Part shown: piece by piece, positions 40,588 through 48,360 of the stretch
Position numbering within the stretch: position 1 is the first letter of the stretch
How the letters are laid out: each line of letters begins with the position of its first letter
Source of the DNA: Chelatococcus caeni
GTDB lineage: Bacteria > Pseudomonadota > Alphaproteobacteria > Rhizobiales > Beijerinckiaceae
DNA length: 64,000 bases
Direction of reading: 5' to 3'
Assembly: GCF_014196925.1 (NCBI RefSeq)
Contig: NZ_JACIEN010000001.1
Location: 1,302,001-1,366,000 of the forward strand
Translations under genes and position numbers: made by a program
The notes under the pieces: generated by a model
Database searches by the model: none
Seen by the model: the letters and a program-made list of their open reading frames with translations, nothing else
Told to the model about the DNA's origin: nothing

Positions 40588-42978
40588 CTAGGGCCCGACG
40601 ATGAGCTGGATCCAGGTGTCGAGAAAGCGGGTGCGCTTCAGAGGATCGAGAAAGACGAGAAGTTCCGGGCCGAGCGCGACGGTCTGCCGGATGCTGTCGG
40701 TGCGGCCGGGCGTGAGGGGAGGGCCGGCGCCGATACCGCCGGCCTCCAGCGCCCGGGCGCCGTCGCGGCCCACGATGAGATCGAGCGCGCGCCGGGCGCC
40801 GAAGGGGTTCGGGGCACTGTTGGGAATGGACACCGTCCAGGGCACGGAGACGGTATAGTCCTCGGGCACGACGATCTCGATCGCCGCCCCGCGCGCGATA
40901 GCCGCCTGGGCGGCCGACAGCGGCACGTTGTAGGCGAGGTCGAGCTCGCCGGCCGCCATGGCCTGCAGGAGTTCGCCGGCATGGTCGAAGATGCGCACCT
41001 GCGCGGCGCCGAAGCCGCGGGTCACCCGCCAGAAGAGGGGCGAGCGCAGCGAATCCTGGGCCGCGGCGACATAGCTGACGCTGTCGATGCCGATATTGAC
41101 GAGGCCAACCCGGCCGGACAGGCGCGTCGCCGCTCGCTCCAGCAACTGGGCGAGCGCAATGCGGCTGCGCGGCACCTCGGGGCCGGGCAGGGCATCCTTG
41201 CGCACGACGATCACTGACGGATCGGCCGCGACGGCGAACACCTCGCCGCGCCAGTGGATGGGCGGGTCGCCTCCCGCCGGCTGGGCCGCGTGCGAGATGA
41301 CGTAGCCCTCGTTGGCGAGCTGCACGGCGAGGTCCGGCGACGACAGGAGCAGGAGATCGGGCGAGCTGGCGCCGGCCGCCACGGCGATCACGCCGAGGGC
41401 GGCCTCGGTGGGCAGAACGGCGCGGTAGTCCACCGTCGTGCCGGGATCGTTCGCCTCGATGGCGGCGATCAGCGGCGCCATCTGTTCGGCCGGCGCCGTG
41501 CCGAGGATGGAGAGCTTGGCCTGTGCCGCCGCCTGAAGCGGCAGGAGCGCTGCAACAAGGACGATGGGGAGCGCCAGAGCGATTGCGGTGCCGCCGCCCG
41601 GAGGGCGGGGCCGCTGGTCTGCGAGCGGCAGTCTCACCAAGGCGCACAGGCCGCCGCCCTCGCGCGGGGCGAGCGTCACGTCGCCGCCGCAAGCGCGCGC
41701 CACGGTGCGCGCGATCGGCAGCCCGAGGCCGGAGCCGGGCGTCGTCTCGTCGCCGCGCACGAAGCGCTCGAACACGCGCTCGAGCAGGTCGGCATCGAGG
41801 CCGGGGCCCCGGTCGAGCACCTTGAGCCGCGCTTCGCCGGCGTGGCAGGTGAGGGACACCTCCACCGGGCCCGCAGGGGCATGGACGAGGGCGTTCTCGA
41901 CGAGATTGCGGACCATCTCGCGCAATACGAACGCGTCGCCCCGCACGGGCACGGGTTCGCCATGGCAACCGGCCAGGCGAAGGCGTTGCGCCTGCAGCGG
42001 ATCGATGCGGCGCACGGCCTCCTGCACCGTGGCGGCGAGGTCGACGATGGCGCGCGGCTGCGCTTCGAGCCGGTGCAGGATCGTGGCGTCGCTCAGGATC
42101 TGGCTCGCCAGCACGCTGGCGTTCACCGCATTGACGTGGATGCGGGCCAGCCGCTCGCGCACGCTTCCGTCCGGCGCCTCGTCGAGCGCTACCTCCGACT
42201 GGGCGCGGATGTTGGCGAGCGGTGTGCGCAGCTGGTGGGCGGCATCCGCGGTCACGCGCTTGAGCCCGTCGAGCGTCGAGCCGAGGCGGTCCATGAATTC
42301 GTTGAGCGCGGCGACGAGCGCACGCACCTCGCGTGGCACGGGCCCCCGGATCGGTGCGAGGTCCGACGCCGCACGGCCGCGGATGTCGGCCTCGACCACG
42401 CCGAGGGGCAGGAAGGCGCGCCGCACCGCAAGCCAGATCAGGCAGAAGGCGACGAGTGCCACGGCAAGCGTCGGGAGGAGTGCGTTGCGCGTCAGCTGGC
42501 CGGCGAGCTGCTGGCGAGCCTCCCGGGTTTCTGCGACCAGCACGTCGACCCATCCGCTGCCGCTCGTGCCGGCGTGGTAGCGCGCCACGGCGGCGATCCG
42601 GATGGGCGTGCCGCGATAGACGCTGTCGTGGAGGCGCGGTTCGGGCGTGCTGGCCTGCGGCACCTCGAGCCCGAGCGTCGGCGAGCCGGTGACGAGCCCG
42701 CCGTTCGGCGCCACCACGCGATAGAAGATGCGGTTGAGCCGCGAGGTGCCGAGGATGGCGAAAGCGGCGTAGGGAATGTCGACCGTGACGTCCCCCTCCT
42801 GGATCTCCACGGTATCGGCGATGGACAGGGCCGCGGCGGCGAGCACCCGGTCGAACGCTTCATCCGCGGCACGCACGGCGTAGACGCGGATGGCCATGAA
42901 GAGCAGGAGCCCGATGACGGCGAGCACAGCCGCCGCCCCGGCCATGACGCTGCGGCGGATCGAGCGGTCCTCAGGCAA
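40588..42978 (-). CDS. Sensor histidine kinase fused to a periplasmic substrate-binding protein
   Basis: One 796-residue frame. Residues about 12-32 and 166-186 are membrane helices around a TctE-like periplasmic sensor (2CSK_N type). HisKA has H248 in AAHQLRTPL, and the ATPase has N-box NLVENALVHA, G1 DRGPGL and G2 GSGLGL. The kinase normally ends near residue 452, but here it runs through a Pro/Gly linker into a third hydrophobic helix (about 465-485) and a 310-residue Fe3+/phosphoglycerate-type binding protein (LSILGTAPAEQM to the end). The start TTG overlaps the regulator gene by 8 bp. Predicted topology puts the binding domain in the periplasm. An internal GTG at 41637 could also give a separate binding protein. 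Partner: the response regulator just upstream. Confidence 0.88.
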   Translation of the reverse strand: MPEDRSIRRSVMAGAAAVLAVIGLLLFMAIRVYAVRAADEAFDRVLAAAALSIADTVEIQEGDVTVDIPYAAFAILGTSRLNRIFYRVVAPNGGLVTGSPTLGLEVPQASTPEPRLHDSVYRGTPIRIAAVARYHAGTSGSGWVDVLVAETREARQQLAGQLTRNALLPTLAVALVAFCLIWLAVRRAFLPLGVVEADIRGRAASDLAPIRGPVPREVRALVAALNEFMDRLGSTLDGLKRVTADAAHQLRTPLANIRAQSEVALDEAPDGSVRERLARIHVNAVNASVLASQILSDATILHRLEAQPRAIVDLAATVQEAVRRIDPLQAQRLRLAGCHGEPVPVRGDAFVLREMVRNLVENALVHAPAGPVEVSLTCHAGEARLKVLDRGPGLDADLLERVFERFVRGDETTPGSGLGLPIARTVARACGGDVTLAPREGGGLCALVRLPLADQRPRPPGGGTAIALALPIVLVAALLPLQAAAQAKLSILGTAPAEQMAPLIAAIEANDPGTTVDYRAVLPTEAALGVIAVAAGASSPDLLLLSSPDLAVQLANEGYVISHAAQPAGGDPPIHWRGEVFAVAADPSVIVVRKDALPGPEVPRSRIALAQLLERAATRLSGRVGLVNIGIDSVSYVAAAQDSLRSPLFWRVTRGFGAAQVRIFDHAGELLQAMAAGELDLAYNVPLSAAQAAIARGAAIEIVVPEDYTVSVPWTVSIPNSAPNPFGARRALDLIVGRDGARALEAGGIGAGPPLTPGRTDSIRQTVALGPELLVFLDPLKRTRFLDTWIQLIVGP

Positions 42979-43657
42979 GCGGAGCGTCCCCGTCGCCGGT
43001 GCGCAGGAAATAGCCGACGCCGCGCTGCGTCACGATCTCCGTCCCGCAGCCCTCGAGTTTGCGGCGCAGGCGCGAGACCAGCAGTTCCACGGCATTGGGC
43101 GAGCCCGTGTCGTCGTGGCCGAACAGGTGTGCCACGAGCCGCTCCTTGCTCACCGGCCGGCCAACCCGCGCCATCAGCAGTTCGAGCAGGCCGAACTCGC
43201 GCCGGCCAAGCTCCACCAGCGCGCCGCCCACCATGGCGGTGCGCGAGACGAGGTCGATGGACAAGTCGCCATAGCTGATGAGCGATTGCGCCTCGCCCAT
43301 GCGGCGGCGCAGGAGCACGCGGATGCGGGCCTCGAGCTCGCGCAGGTCGAAGGGCTTGACGAGGTAGTCGTCGGCGCCGAGGTCGAGCACGCTCACCTTG
43401 TCGTCGATCTCCGCCCGGGCGGTGATGACGAGGACGGGCATGGTCGTGCCGGAGCGGCGCATCTCGCGCAGGATGGAAAAGCCGTCCCGCCCCGGCAGGT
43501 TGATGTCGAGCACCACGAGGTCCACCGGCTCGTGGGCGGCGAATTCGGCGCCCTCGTCCCCGTCGGCGGTCCAGACGACGCCATGCCCCTCACGCTGCAG
43601 CCGGGCGACGATCGCCTCGGCGAGGTCGGCAGAATCCTCGATCAGCAGAATCCGCAT
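42971..43657 (-). CDS. OmpR-family response regulator
   Basis: A 228-residue two-component regulator. The receiver domain has acidic residues E7/D8, phospho-acceptor D51 (VLDINLPG), T79 and K101 (KPFD). The C-terminal winged helix is about 130-220 (SPNAVELLVSRLRRKLEG; TQRGVGYFL). It is of the TctD/QseB kind that partners TctE-like kinases. Its stop overlaps the kinase-fusion start, so the pair is co-translated. Three direct repeats lie 6-34 bp upstream of its ATG, a possible autoregulatory or Pho-type site. It is divergent from phnD. Confidence 0.93.
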   Translation of the reverse strand: MRILLIEDSADLAEAIVARLQREGHGVVWTADGDEGAEFAAHEPVDLVVLDINLPGRDGFSILREMRRSGTTMPVLVITARAEIDDKVSVLDLGADDYLVKPFDLRELEARIRVLLRRRMGEAQSLISYGDLSIDLVSRTAMVGGALVELGRREFGLLELLMARVGRPVSKERLVAHLFGHDDTGSPNAVELLVSRLRRKLEGCGTEIVTQRGVGYFLRTGDGDAPLA

Positions 43658-43662
43658 TTTTC

Positions 43663-43691
43663 ATGACGGTGCGTTGACAGGCTTATGACAG
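43663..43691 (-). promoter_or_regulatory. Three CTGTCAT-like direct repeats, 11-bp period (PHO-box-like)
   Basis: On the minus strand CTGTCAT (43691-43685), CTGTCAA (43680-43674) and CCGTCAT (43669-43663) are each separated by four bases (AAGC, CGCA). This is the architecture of PhoB boxes and of other OmpR-class sites: 7-mers at 11-bp intervals. The array lies between the response-regulator start and phnD, 88 bp from the phnD ATG. A TAGCCTAT at 43703-43710 could serve as a -10 for phnD. Confidence 0.6.
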
Positions 43692-43778
43692 CGAACCGAG
43701 CCTAGCCTATCGCCCGTCAATGACAAGCACTCGGCGTCGCCCACAAGGCGCGACCGGCGGACAAGCGAGGAAACGCAC

Positions 43779-44807
43779 ATGATTCGCAACCTATTCCTGA
43801 CGCTGGGCATCACTGCCGTGGCCGCGGCATCCTTCTCTCCCGGTCCGGCCCGGGCCGACGAGTGCGCCAACCGCGGCGAGCTCGACACGCTCTATTGCGA
43901 CGCCGACCGGGACCTCGTGGCCGATGCGCCGACCGATCCCGCCAAGTGGCGCGATCCGTCGGCCCTGGTCTGGGCCTACACCCCGGTCGAGGATCCTGCC
44001 GTCTACGCCAATATCTTCAAGCCGTTCACGGAGCATCTCGAGGCCTGCGTCGGCAAGCGCACCGTCTACTATCCTGCGCAGTCCAACGCCGCCCAGATCG
44101 AGGCGATGCGCTCCGGCCGGCTGCATTTCGCCGGCTTCTCGACGGGGCCGACCGGCTTCGCCGTCAACCTGGCCGGCGCCGTGCCGTTCGCCGCCAAGGG
44201 CGTCGGCGAGCAGGTGCGCGGCTATCAGCTGCTCGCCATCGTCAAGACGTCGAGCCCTTACGAGAAGCTGTCGGACCTCAAGGAAAAGCGGGTGGCGCAT
44301 ACGTCGCCTTCGTCCAACTCGGGCAACCTTGCCCCCCGCGTGCTGTTCCCCGAGGAGGGGCTGACGCCGGAGCAGGACTACAAGCCGCTGATGTCGGGCG
44401 GGCACGACAAGTCGGTGCTCGGCGTCGGCTCGGGCGACTACGACATGGCCGCCGTCGCCTCCGACGTCTTCGAGCGCATGGGCGTGCGCGGCACCGTCAA
44501 GTCCGAGGACTTCCGCGTCATCTACCGCAGCCCGGTGTTCCCGACGTCCTCCTTCGCCCACGCGCACGACCTGAAGCCCGAACTCGCGGCCAAGCTGCGC
44601 GAGTGCTTCTTCTCCTTCCGCTTCACGCCCGAGATGCAGAAGGAGTTCAACGGCGACGACCGCTTCCTGCCCATCACCTACAAGGACGACTGGGCCGTGG
44701 TGCGCGACGTGGCCGAGAAGTCCGGCACGCCCTACAACAAGGCTGCCTACGACGCCGAGGCCAAGCGGGAGGCCGAGGCCCTCGCCAAGCGCAAGCAGCA
44801 GAAGTAA
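43779..44807 (+). CDS. phnD: Phosphate/phosphite/phosphonate ABC transporter substrate-binding protein (PhnD type)
   Basis: A 342-residue periplasmic binding protein, signal peptide to about ARA-D. The PhnD-family core is VWAYTPVEDPAVYANIFKPF, YPAQSNAAQIEAMRSGRLHF and HTSPSSNSGNLAPR (Ser/Thr-rich ligand loop). It starts a rightward transporter operon with phnC and two phnE genes. The C-terminus ends in a Lys/Arg/Glu-rich helix. The ligand is likely phosphonate, phosphite or phosphate, but no C-P lyase or phosphonatase gene is present here. A 13-bp-stem hairpin follows the stop. Confidence 0.92.
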   Translation: MIRNLFLTLGITAVAAASFSPGPARADECANRGELDTLYCDADRDLVADAPTDPAKWRDPSALVWAYTPVEDPAVYANIFKPFTEHLEACVGKRTVYYPAQSNAAQIEAMRSGRLHFAGFSTGPTGFAVNLAGAVPFAAKGVGEQVRGYQLLAIVKTSSPYEKLSDLKEKRVAHTSPSSNSGNLAPRVLFPEEGLTPEQDYKPLMSGGHDKSVLGVGSGDYDMAAVASDVFERMGVRGTVKSEDFRVIYRSPVFPTSSFAHAHDLKPELAAKLRECFFSFRFTPEMQKEFNGDDRFLPITYKDDWAVVRDVAEKSGTPYNKAAYDAEAKREAEALAKRKQQK

Positions 44808-44822
44808 CCGCCGACAATGAGC

Positions 44823-44854
44823 CGATCGGCCGGGCCGAAGAGCCCGGCCGATCG
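44823..44854 (+). promoter_or_regulatory. Stem-loop between phnD and phnC
   Basis: CGATCGGCCGGGC (44823-44835) pairs perfectly with GCCCGGCCGATCG (44842-44854) around a six-base loop. It starts 15 bp after the phnD stop, in a 160-bp gap before phnC. With no T-run it may protect the phnD message or partly attenuate the distal genes. Confidence 0.6.
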
Positions 44855-44967
44855 CAGCCATGCATCCGCCGGCCTTCGAAAATCGCGCTGCAGACGCGTG
44901 CCGTCGGCGCGGGCAGGGCGCTCTGCGCCGTTTCACCTTTCACGACGATCGTTCCAGGGATCGCCCC

Positions 44968-45765
44968 ATGACACATGCTGCGTCCGCCGCAACGCCCGCC
45001 GAGGGATCGGCCGGCCTTCTCGCCATCCGTCATCTGCGCAAGGAATACCGGGCCGGCCAGCCGGTGCTGAAGGACATCTCGCTCGACATCGAGGGGCGGG
45101 GCGTCACCGCCATCATCGGACCTTCCGGCACCGGCAAGTCGACCCTCATCCGCTGCATCAACCGGCTGGTCGATCCGACCTCGGGCGAGATCTGGTTCGA
45201 AGGCCGCGACCTCGCGCGCCTGCGCGGTGACGCGCTCCGGCTCGCGCGCCGGCGCATCGGCATGGTGTTCCAGGAGTACAATCTCGTCGAGCGGCTCAGC
45301 GTCATCGAGAACGTGCTGTCGGGGCGGCTCGGCTACGTGCCTGCCTGGCGCGCCTTCCTGCGCCGGTTCCCGGCCGACGACGTGGCACGCGCCTTCGACC
45401 TCATCGATGCCGTGGGCCTCGGCGAGGACTTCGCCACGCGGCGGGCCGACCAGCTCTCCGGCGGGCAGCGCCAGCGCGTGGGCATCGCCCGCGCCATCAT
45501 GCAATCGCCCGGCCTGATCCTCGCTGACGAGCCCACGTCCTCGCTGGATCCCAAGACCTCCGTCGAGATCATGGAACTGATGGCGCAGATTTCCCGCGAG
45601 CGCTCCATTCCCATCGTCATCAACATCCACAATGTCGAGCTCGCCCGCCGCTATGCCCAGCGCATCATCGGCATGTCGCGCGGCGAGGTGGTCTATGACG
45701 GCTCGCCTGACGGCCTCGGCGACAGCCACCTGAAGGAGATCTACGGCGGGGAGGACTGGCTATGA
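44968..45765 (+). CDS. phnC: Phosphonate ABC transporter ATP-binding protein
   Basis: A 265-residue ATPase. Motifs are Walker [12 protein letters not shown]-loop [13 protein letters not shown], signature [15 protein letters not shown], Walker [13 protein letters not shown] and switch His INIHNVEL, a combination typical of PhnC. I start it at ATG 44968, preceded by AGGGA; an upstream extension is low-quality sequence. Its stop overlaps the first phnE start (ATGA). Confidence 0.93.
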   Translation: MTHAASAATPAEGSAGLLAIRHLRKEYRAGQPVLKDISLDIEGRGVTAIIGPSGTGKSTLIRCINRLVDPTSGEIWFEGRDLARLRGDALRLARRRIGMVFQEYNLVERLSVIENVLSGRLGYVPAWRAFLRRFPADDVARAFDLIDAVGLGEDFATRRADQLSGGQRQRVGIARAIMQSPGLILADEPTSSLDPKTSVEIMELMAQISRERSIPIVINIHNVELARRYAQRIIGMSRGEVVYDGSPDGLGDSHLKEIYGGEDWL

Positions 45766-46565
45766 GCGCCCCGGCCGCACCGGGCCGGCTGCGCCCGCCC
45801 GCCTTTCCCGCCAACTGGCCTGCGCGCCTCGCCTGGGCCGGGCTCGTCATCTACACGATCTACGCGACGAGCGTGCTCGACGTCACGCTGGCGCGCTTCA
45901 TCGCCGGGCTCGGCAATGCCGGCCACTTCCTGTCGCGGATGTTCCCGCCGAACATGGCGCCCGACAAGCTGGCGCTCATCTACACGGGCATGGTGGAGAG
46001 CCTGCAGATCGCCGTTCTGGCGACCTTTGCGGGGGTGCTCCTGTCGCTGCCGCTCGGGCTTGCCGCGGCGCGCAACCTCGCTCCGGTGGCGGTCTACGGG
46101 CCGGCGCGGGCCTTCATCGCCATCTGCCGCTCGTTCCACCCGGTGATCGTCGCCATCCTCTTCGTCAAGGCGGTCGGGTTCGGGGCACTCGCCGGCGTGC
46201 TCGCGCTCATCGTCGCCACGATGGGGTTCGTCGCCAAGCTCTTCGCCGAGGTGGTCGAGGAGATGAACCCCAAGCAGGTCGAGGCGGTGCGGGCCACCGC
46301 CGCCCCGTTCCTCAACGTGCTCATCATGGCGGTGTTCCCGCAGGTGATGGCACGCTTCGTCGGCCTCACCGTCTACCAGTTCGATTCCAACCTGCGTAAC
46401 TCCACGATGGTCGGCATCGTCGGCGGCGGCGGCATCGGCGCGCCGCTGTTCACCGCCTATCAGCGCTTCGACTACGACGTCGTCCTCACGATCCTGATCA
46501 TCATCGTCGCCCTCATCATGTTGTGCGAACTGGTGTCGGGCCGGGTGCGGAGGATCTTCCAGTGA
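45762..46565 (+). CDS. phnE: Phosphonate ABC transporter permease
   Basis: A 267-residue permease with about six helices and a PhnE-type cytoplasmic loop ([19 protein letters not shown]). The segment [21 protein letters not shown] is a family hallmark. It is coupled by overlap to phnC before it and to the second phnE after it (GTGA). The two permeases likely form a heterodimer driven by PhnC. Confidence 0.92.
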   Translation: MSAPAAPGRLRPPAFPANWPARLAWAGLVIYTIYATSVLDVTLARFIAGLGNAGHFLSRMFPPNMAPDKLALIYTGMVESLQIAVLATFAGVLLSLPLGLAAARNLAPVAVYGPARAFIAICRSFHPVIVAILFVKAVGFGALAGVLALIVATMGFVAKLFAEVVEEMNPKQVEAVRATAAPFLNVLIMAVFPQVMARFVGLTVYQFDSNLRNSTMVGIVGGGGIGAPLFTAYQRFDYDVVLTILIIIVALIMLCELVSGRVRRIFQ

Positions 46566-47386
46566 ATGCCCTGTCCCCCGTCACCCAGGCGGCGAAGCCG
46601 CCGCGCGTCTGGCACCGCTTCACGCCGGCCGAGCGCATCGGACGCTCGATGGTCTACGTCCTGAGCGCCATTGCCGTCGTCTGGTCGCTGCGCACCATCG
46701 AGGTCATCCCCGAGTTCCTCTACGATGCTCCGGAGCAGACGGCCGACCTTTTCCGGCGCATGTGGCCGTTCGACTGGGCCTTCTATCCCGAGCAGGTGCA
46801 CGACGCGCTCATCGAGACCTTCCACATCGCCACCCTCGGCACCTTGCTCGCGCTCGTGCTCGCGCTGCCGCTCGCCTTCCTCGCGGCGCGCAACTTCACC
46901 AGGAACCCGGCCCTCAACTGGTTGGCGCAGTTCATCTTCGTGTCCTCGCGCTCGGTCAATTCCCTGATCTGGGCACTGCTCTTCGTCGCCATCTTCGGGC
47001 CCGGGGCGCTGGCCGGTGTCATGTCGATCGCCTTCCGCTCCATCGGCTTCATCGGCAAGCTCTTCAGCGAGGCGCTCGAGGAGGCGCAGAAGGGGCCGGT
47101 CGAGGCCCTGACGGCCACCGGGGCTCCGCGCGCGATGATCCTCGTCAAGGGCTACTGGCCGCAGGTGGAGCCCGCTTTCTGGTCCGTCGCGCTGCTGCGC
47201 TGGGACATCAACATCCGTGAATCGGCGGTGCTCGGCCTCGTGGGTGCGGGCGGCATCGGCGTCGCGCTCGATGCCTCGCTCAACAACCTCTACTGGGACC
47301 AGGTGGGCCTCATCCTCGCCGTGATCTTCAGTGTCGTCGTGGTCACCGAGATCGTGACGTCGTGGCTGCGGGCGCGGCTGATCTGA
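46562..47386 (+). CDS. phnE: Phosphonate ABC transporter permease, second PhnE
   Basis: A 274-residue permease with a PhnE loop (FSEALEEAQKGPVEALTATG) and RWDINIRESAVLGLVGAGGIG. The start is GTG 46562, overlapping the previous stop by four bases. Two phnE genes per operon are common in rhizobial phn-type importers. It ends the operon; a GC-rich hairpin follows. Confidence 0.92.
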   Translation: MNALSPVTQAAKPPRVWHRFTPAERIGRSMVYVLSAIAVVWSLRTIEVIPEFLYDAPEQTADLFRRMWPFDWAFYPEQVHDALIETFHIATLGTLLALVLALPLAFLAARNFTRNPALNWLAQFIFVSSRSVNSLIWALLFVAIFGPGALAGVMSIAFRSIGFIGKLFSEALEEAQKGPVEALTATGAPRAMILVKGYWPQVEPAFWSVALLRWDINIRESAVLGLVGAGGIGVALDASLNNLYWDQVGLILAVIFSVVVVTEIVTSWLRARLI

Positions 47387-47398
47387 GCCATCGGGGAG

Positions 47399-47420
47399 GG
47401 GGCAGGGCTTGCTCTGCCCC
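47399..47420 (+). terminator. Hairpin after the phn operon
   Basis: GGGGCAG (47399-47405) pairs with CTGCCCC (47414-47420) around an eight-base loop, 12 bp after the last phnE stop. No T-run follows, so termination efficiency is unclear. It also lies just past the end of the convergent DUF2200 gene. Confidence 0.45.
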
Positions 47421-47479
47421 GCCCGTCTGCAGAGGGCGCCAATCCTCCAGCTGCAGCCGCATGAGAAATGCGGCCGGCC

Positions 47480-47830
47480 CTATTTTCGCAGTATCTTCTC
47501 CATCGCCTTCCCCTTGGCGAGTTCGTCTATCAGCTTGTCGAGATAGCGAATTTCCCGCATGGTCGGTTCCTGGATGTCTTCCACGCGGACGCCGCAGATC
47601 ACGCCCGTGATCAGGTCGCGCGAGGGGTTCATCCGAGGCGCACGTCCAAAAAAGTCCTCGAAGGACGTGTTCTTCGCCAACTGGTCGTCCAGCGCCTCCT
47701 GGCTGTATCCCGTCAGCCAACGAATGATCTCGTCGACCTCCGCCTTCGTGCGCCCCTTCTTTTCCGCCTTCGCGACATAGAGCGGATAGACGCTCGCCAC
47801 GCTGACGGAATAGATGCGATGTTTCGTCAT
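47480..47830 (-). CDS. DUF2200 family protein
   Basis: A 116-residue conserved protein of unknown function. The family start [20 protein letters not shown] and [17 protein letters not shown] are unmistakable for DUF2200. It is soluble, mixed alpha/beta, without a signal peptide. GGGAGA precedes ATG 47830. It is a single gene, convergent with the phn operon. No function can be proposed. Confidence 0.9.
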   Translation of the reverse strand: MTKHRIYSVSVASVYPLYVAKAEKKGRTKAEVDEIIRWLTGYSQEALDDQLAKNTSFEDFFGRAPRMNPSRDLITGVICGVRVEDIQEPTMREIRYLDKLIDELAKGKAMEKILRK

Positions 47831-48171
47831 GCGTTCTCCCTGGCTCTGCGCAGATCAGCCGATCGAAGGTAGCCGGAATGAAGCTGCCACATCCAGCGGG
47901 GGCGTTCATGAACGGCCGAGGCCGGCCGGGATGCCGGAAAGGGACATCCTCCTGGAAGGGCGAGGTCTCGTCGGATGGTCGACGAGACCTGGACGCTGCG
48001 GTGAGGGTGCTCGCGCTCGGTGCCGTCACGGCCACCGCGACACGGCTGCTAACGCAGGCCTGAAAATCGCATAAGGAAGATTATGGAACTTGCGACGAGT
48101 TGGCTGCAGCCGTTTCCGATGGCGTGATCGCGCAATGCTGCGGCCCTGTTGAGCTGACGAGCACGCCTCAG
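47831..48171. other. Intergenic region, no supported feature
   Basis: About 340 bp between the DUF2200 start and the end of the small membrane protein gene. Open frames here lack ribosome sites and family features. The DUF2200 promoter must lie at the left end; I cannot place it. Confidence 0.4.
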
Positions 48172-48360
48172 CTAAGGGCCTCGGCGCCGATCGCGGCCGT
48201 GGTGGCGGCGCGGACGCAGAGCGAGCCAGAAGTCCCAGGCCACCATGAGCAGCACGACGGCGAAGACGATGATGAGGTCCGGTTCCGGCACGCGCAGCAC
48301 GATGATGGCGAGGAAGGCGGCGAAGGCCGCGAAAGCGACGATGCCGAACAGCCTATCCAT
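48172..48360 (-). CDS. Small two-helix membrane protein
   Basis: A 62-residue protein with two hydrophobic helices (about 6-21, LFGIVAFAAFAAFLAI, and 29-48, LIIVFAVVLLMVAWDFWLAL) and a basic C-terminal tail (RPRRHHGRDRRR). ATG 48360 has a strong AAGGGGG site 8 bp upstream and lies within the end of the amidase gene (8-bp overlap), so it is translationally coupled. No family recognised. It may be an accessory membrane protein of the TRAP/amidase operon. An overlapping frame four bases off is not convincing. Confidence 0.65.
   Translation of the reverse strand: MDRLFGIVAFAAFAAFLAIIVLRVPEPDLIIVFAVVLLMVAWDFWLALRPRRHHGRDRRRGP

Noticed and set aside
40588-41637. Treating the binding-protein half as a separate gene starting at GTG 41637
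   Set aside because: No clear ribosome site is seen and the frame is continuous with the kinase, so I annotate one fusion; internal initiation is kept as a possibility.
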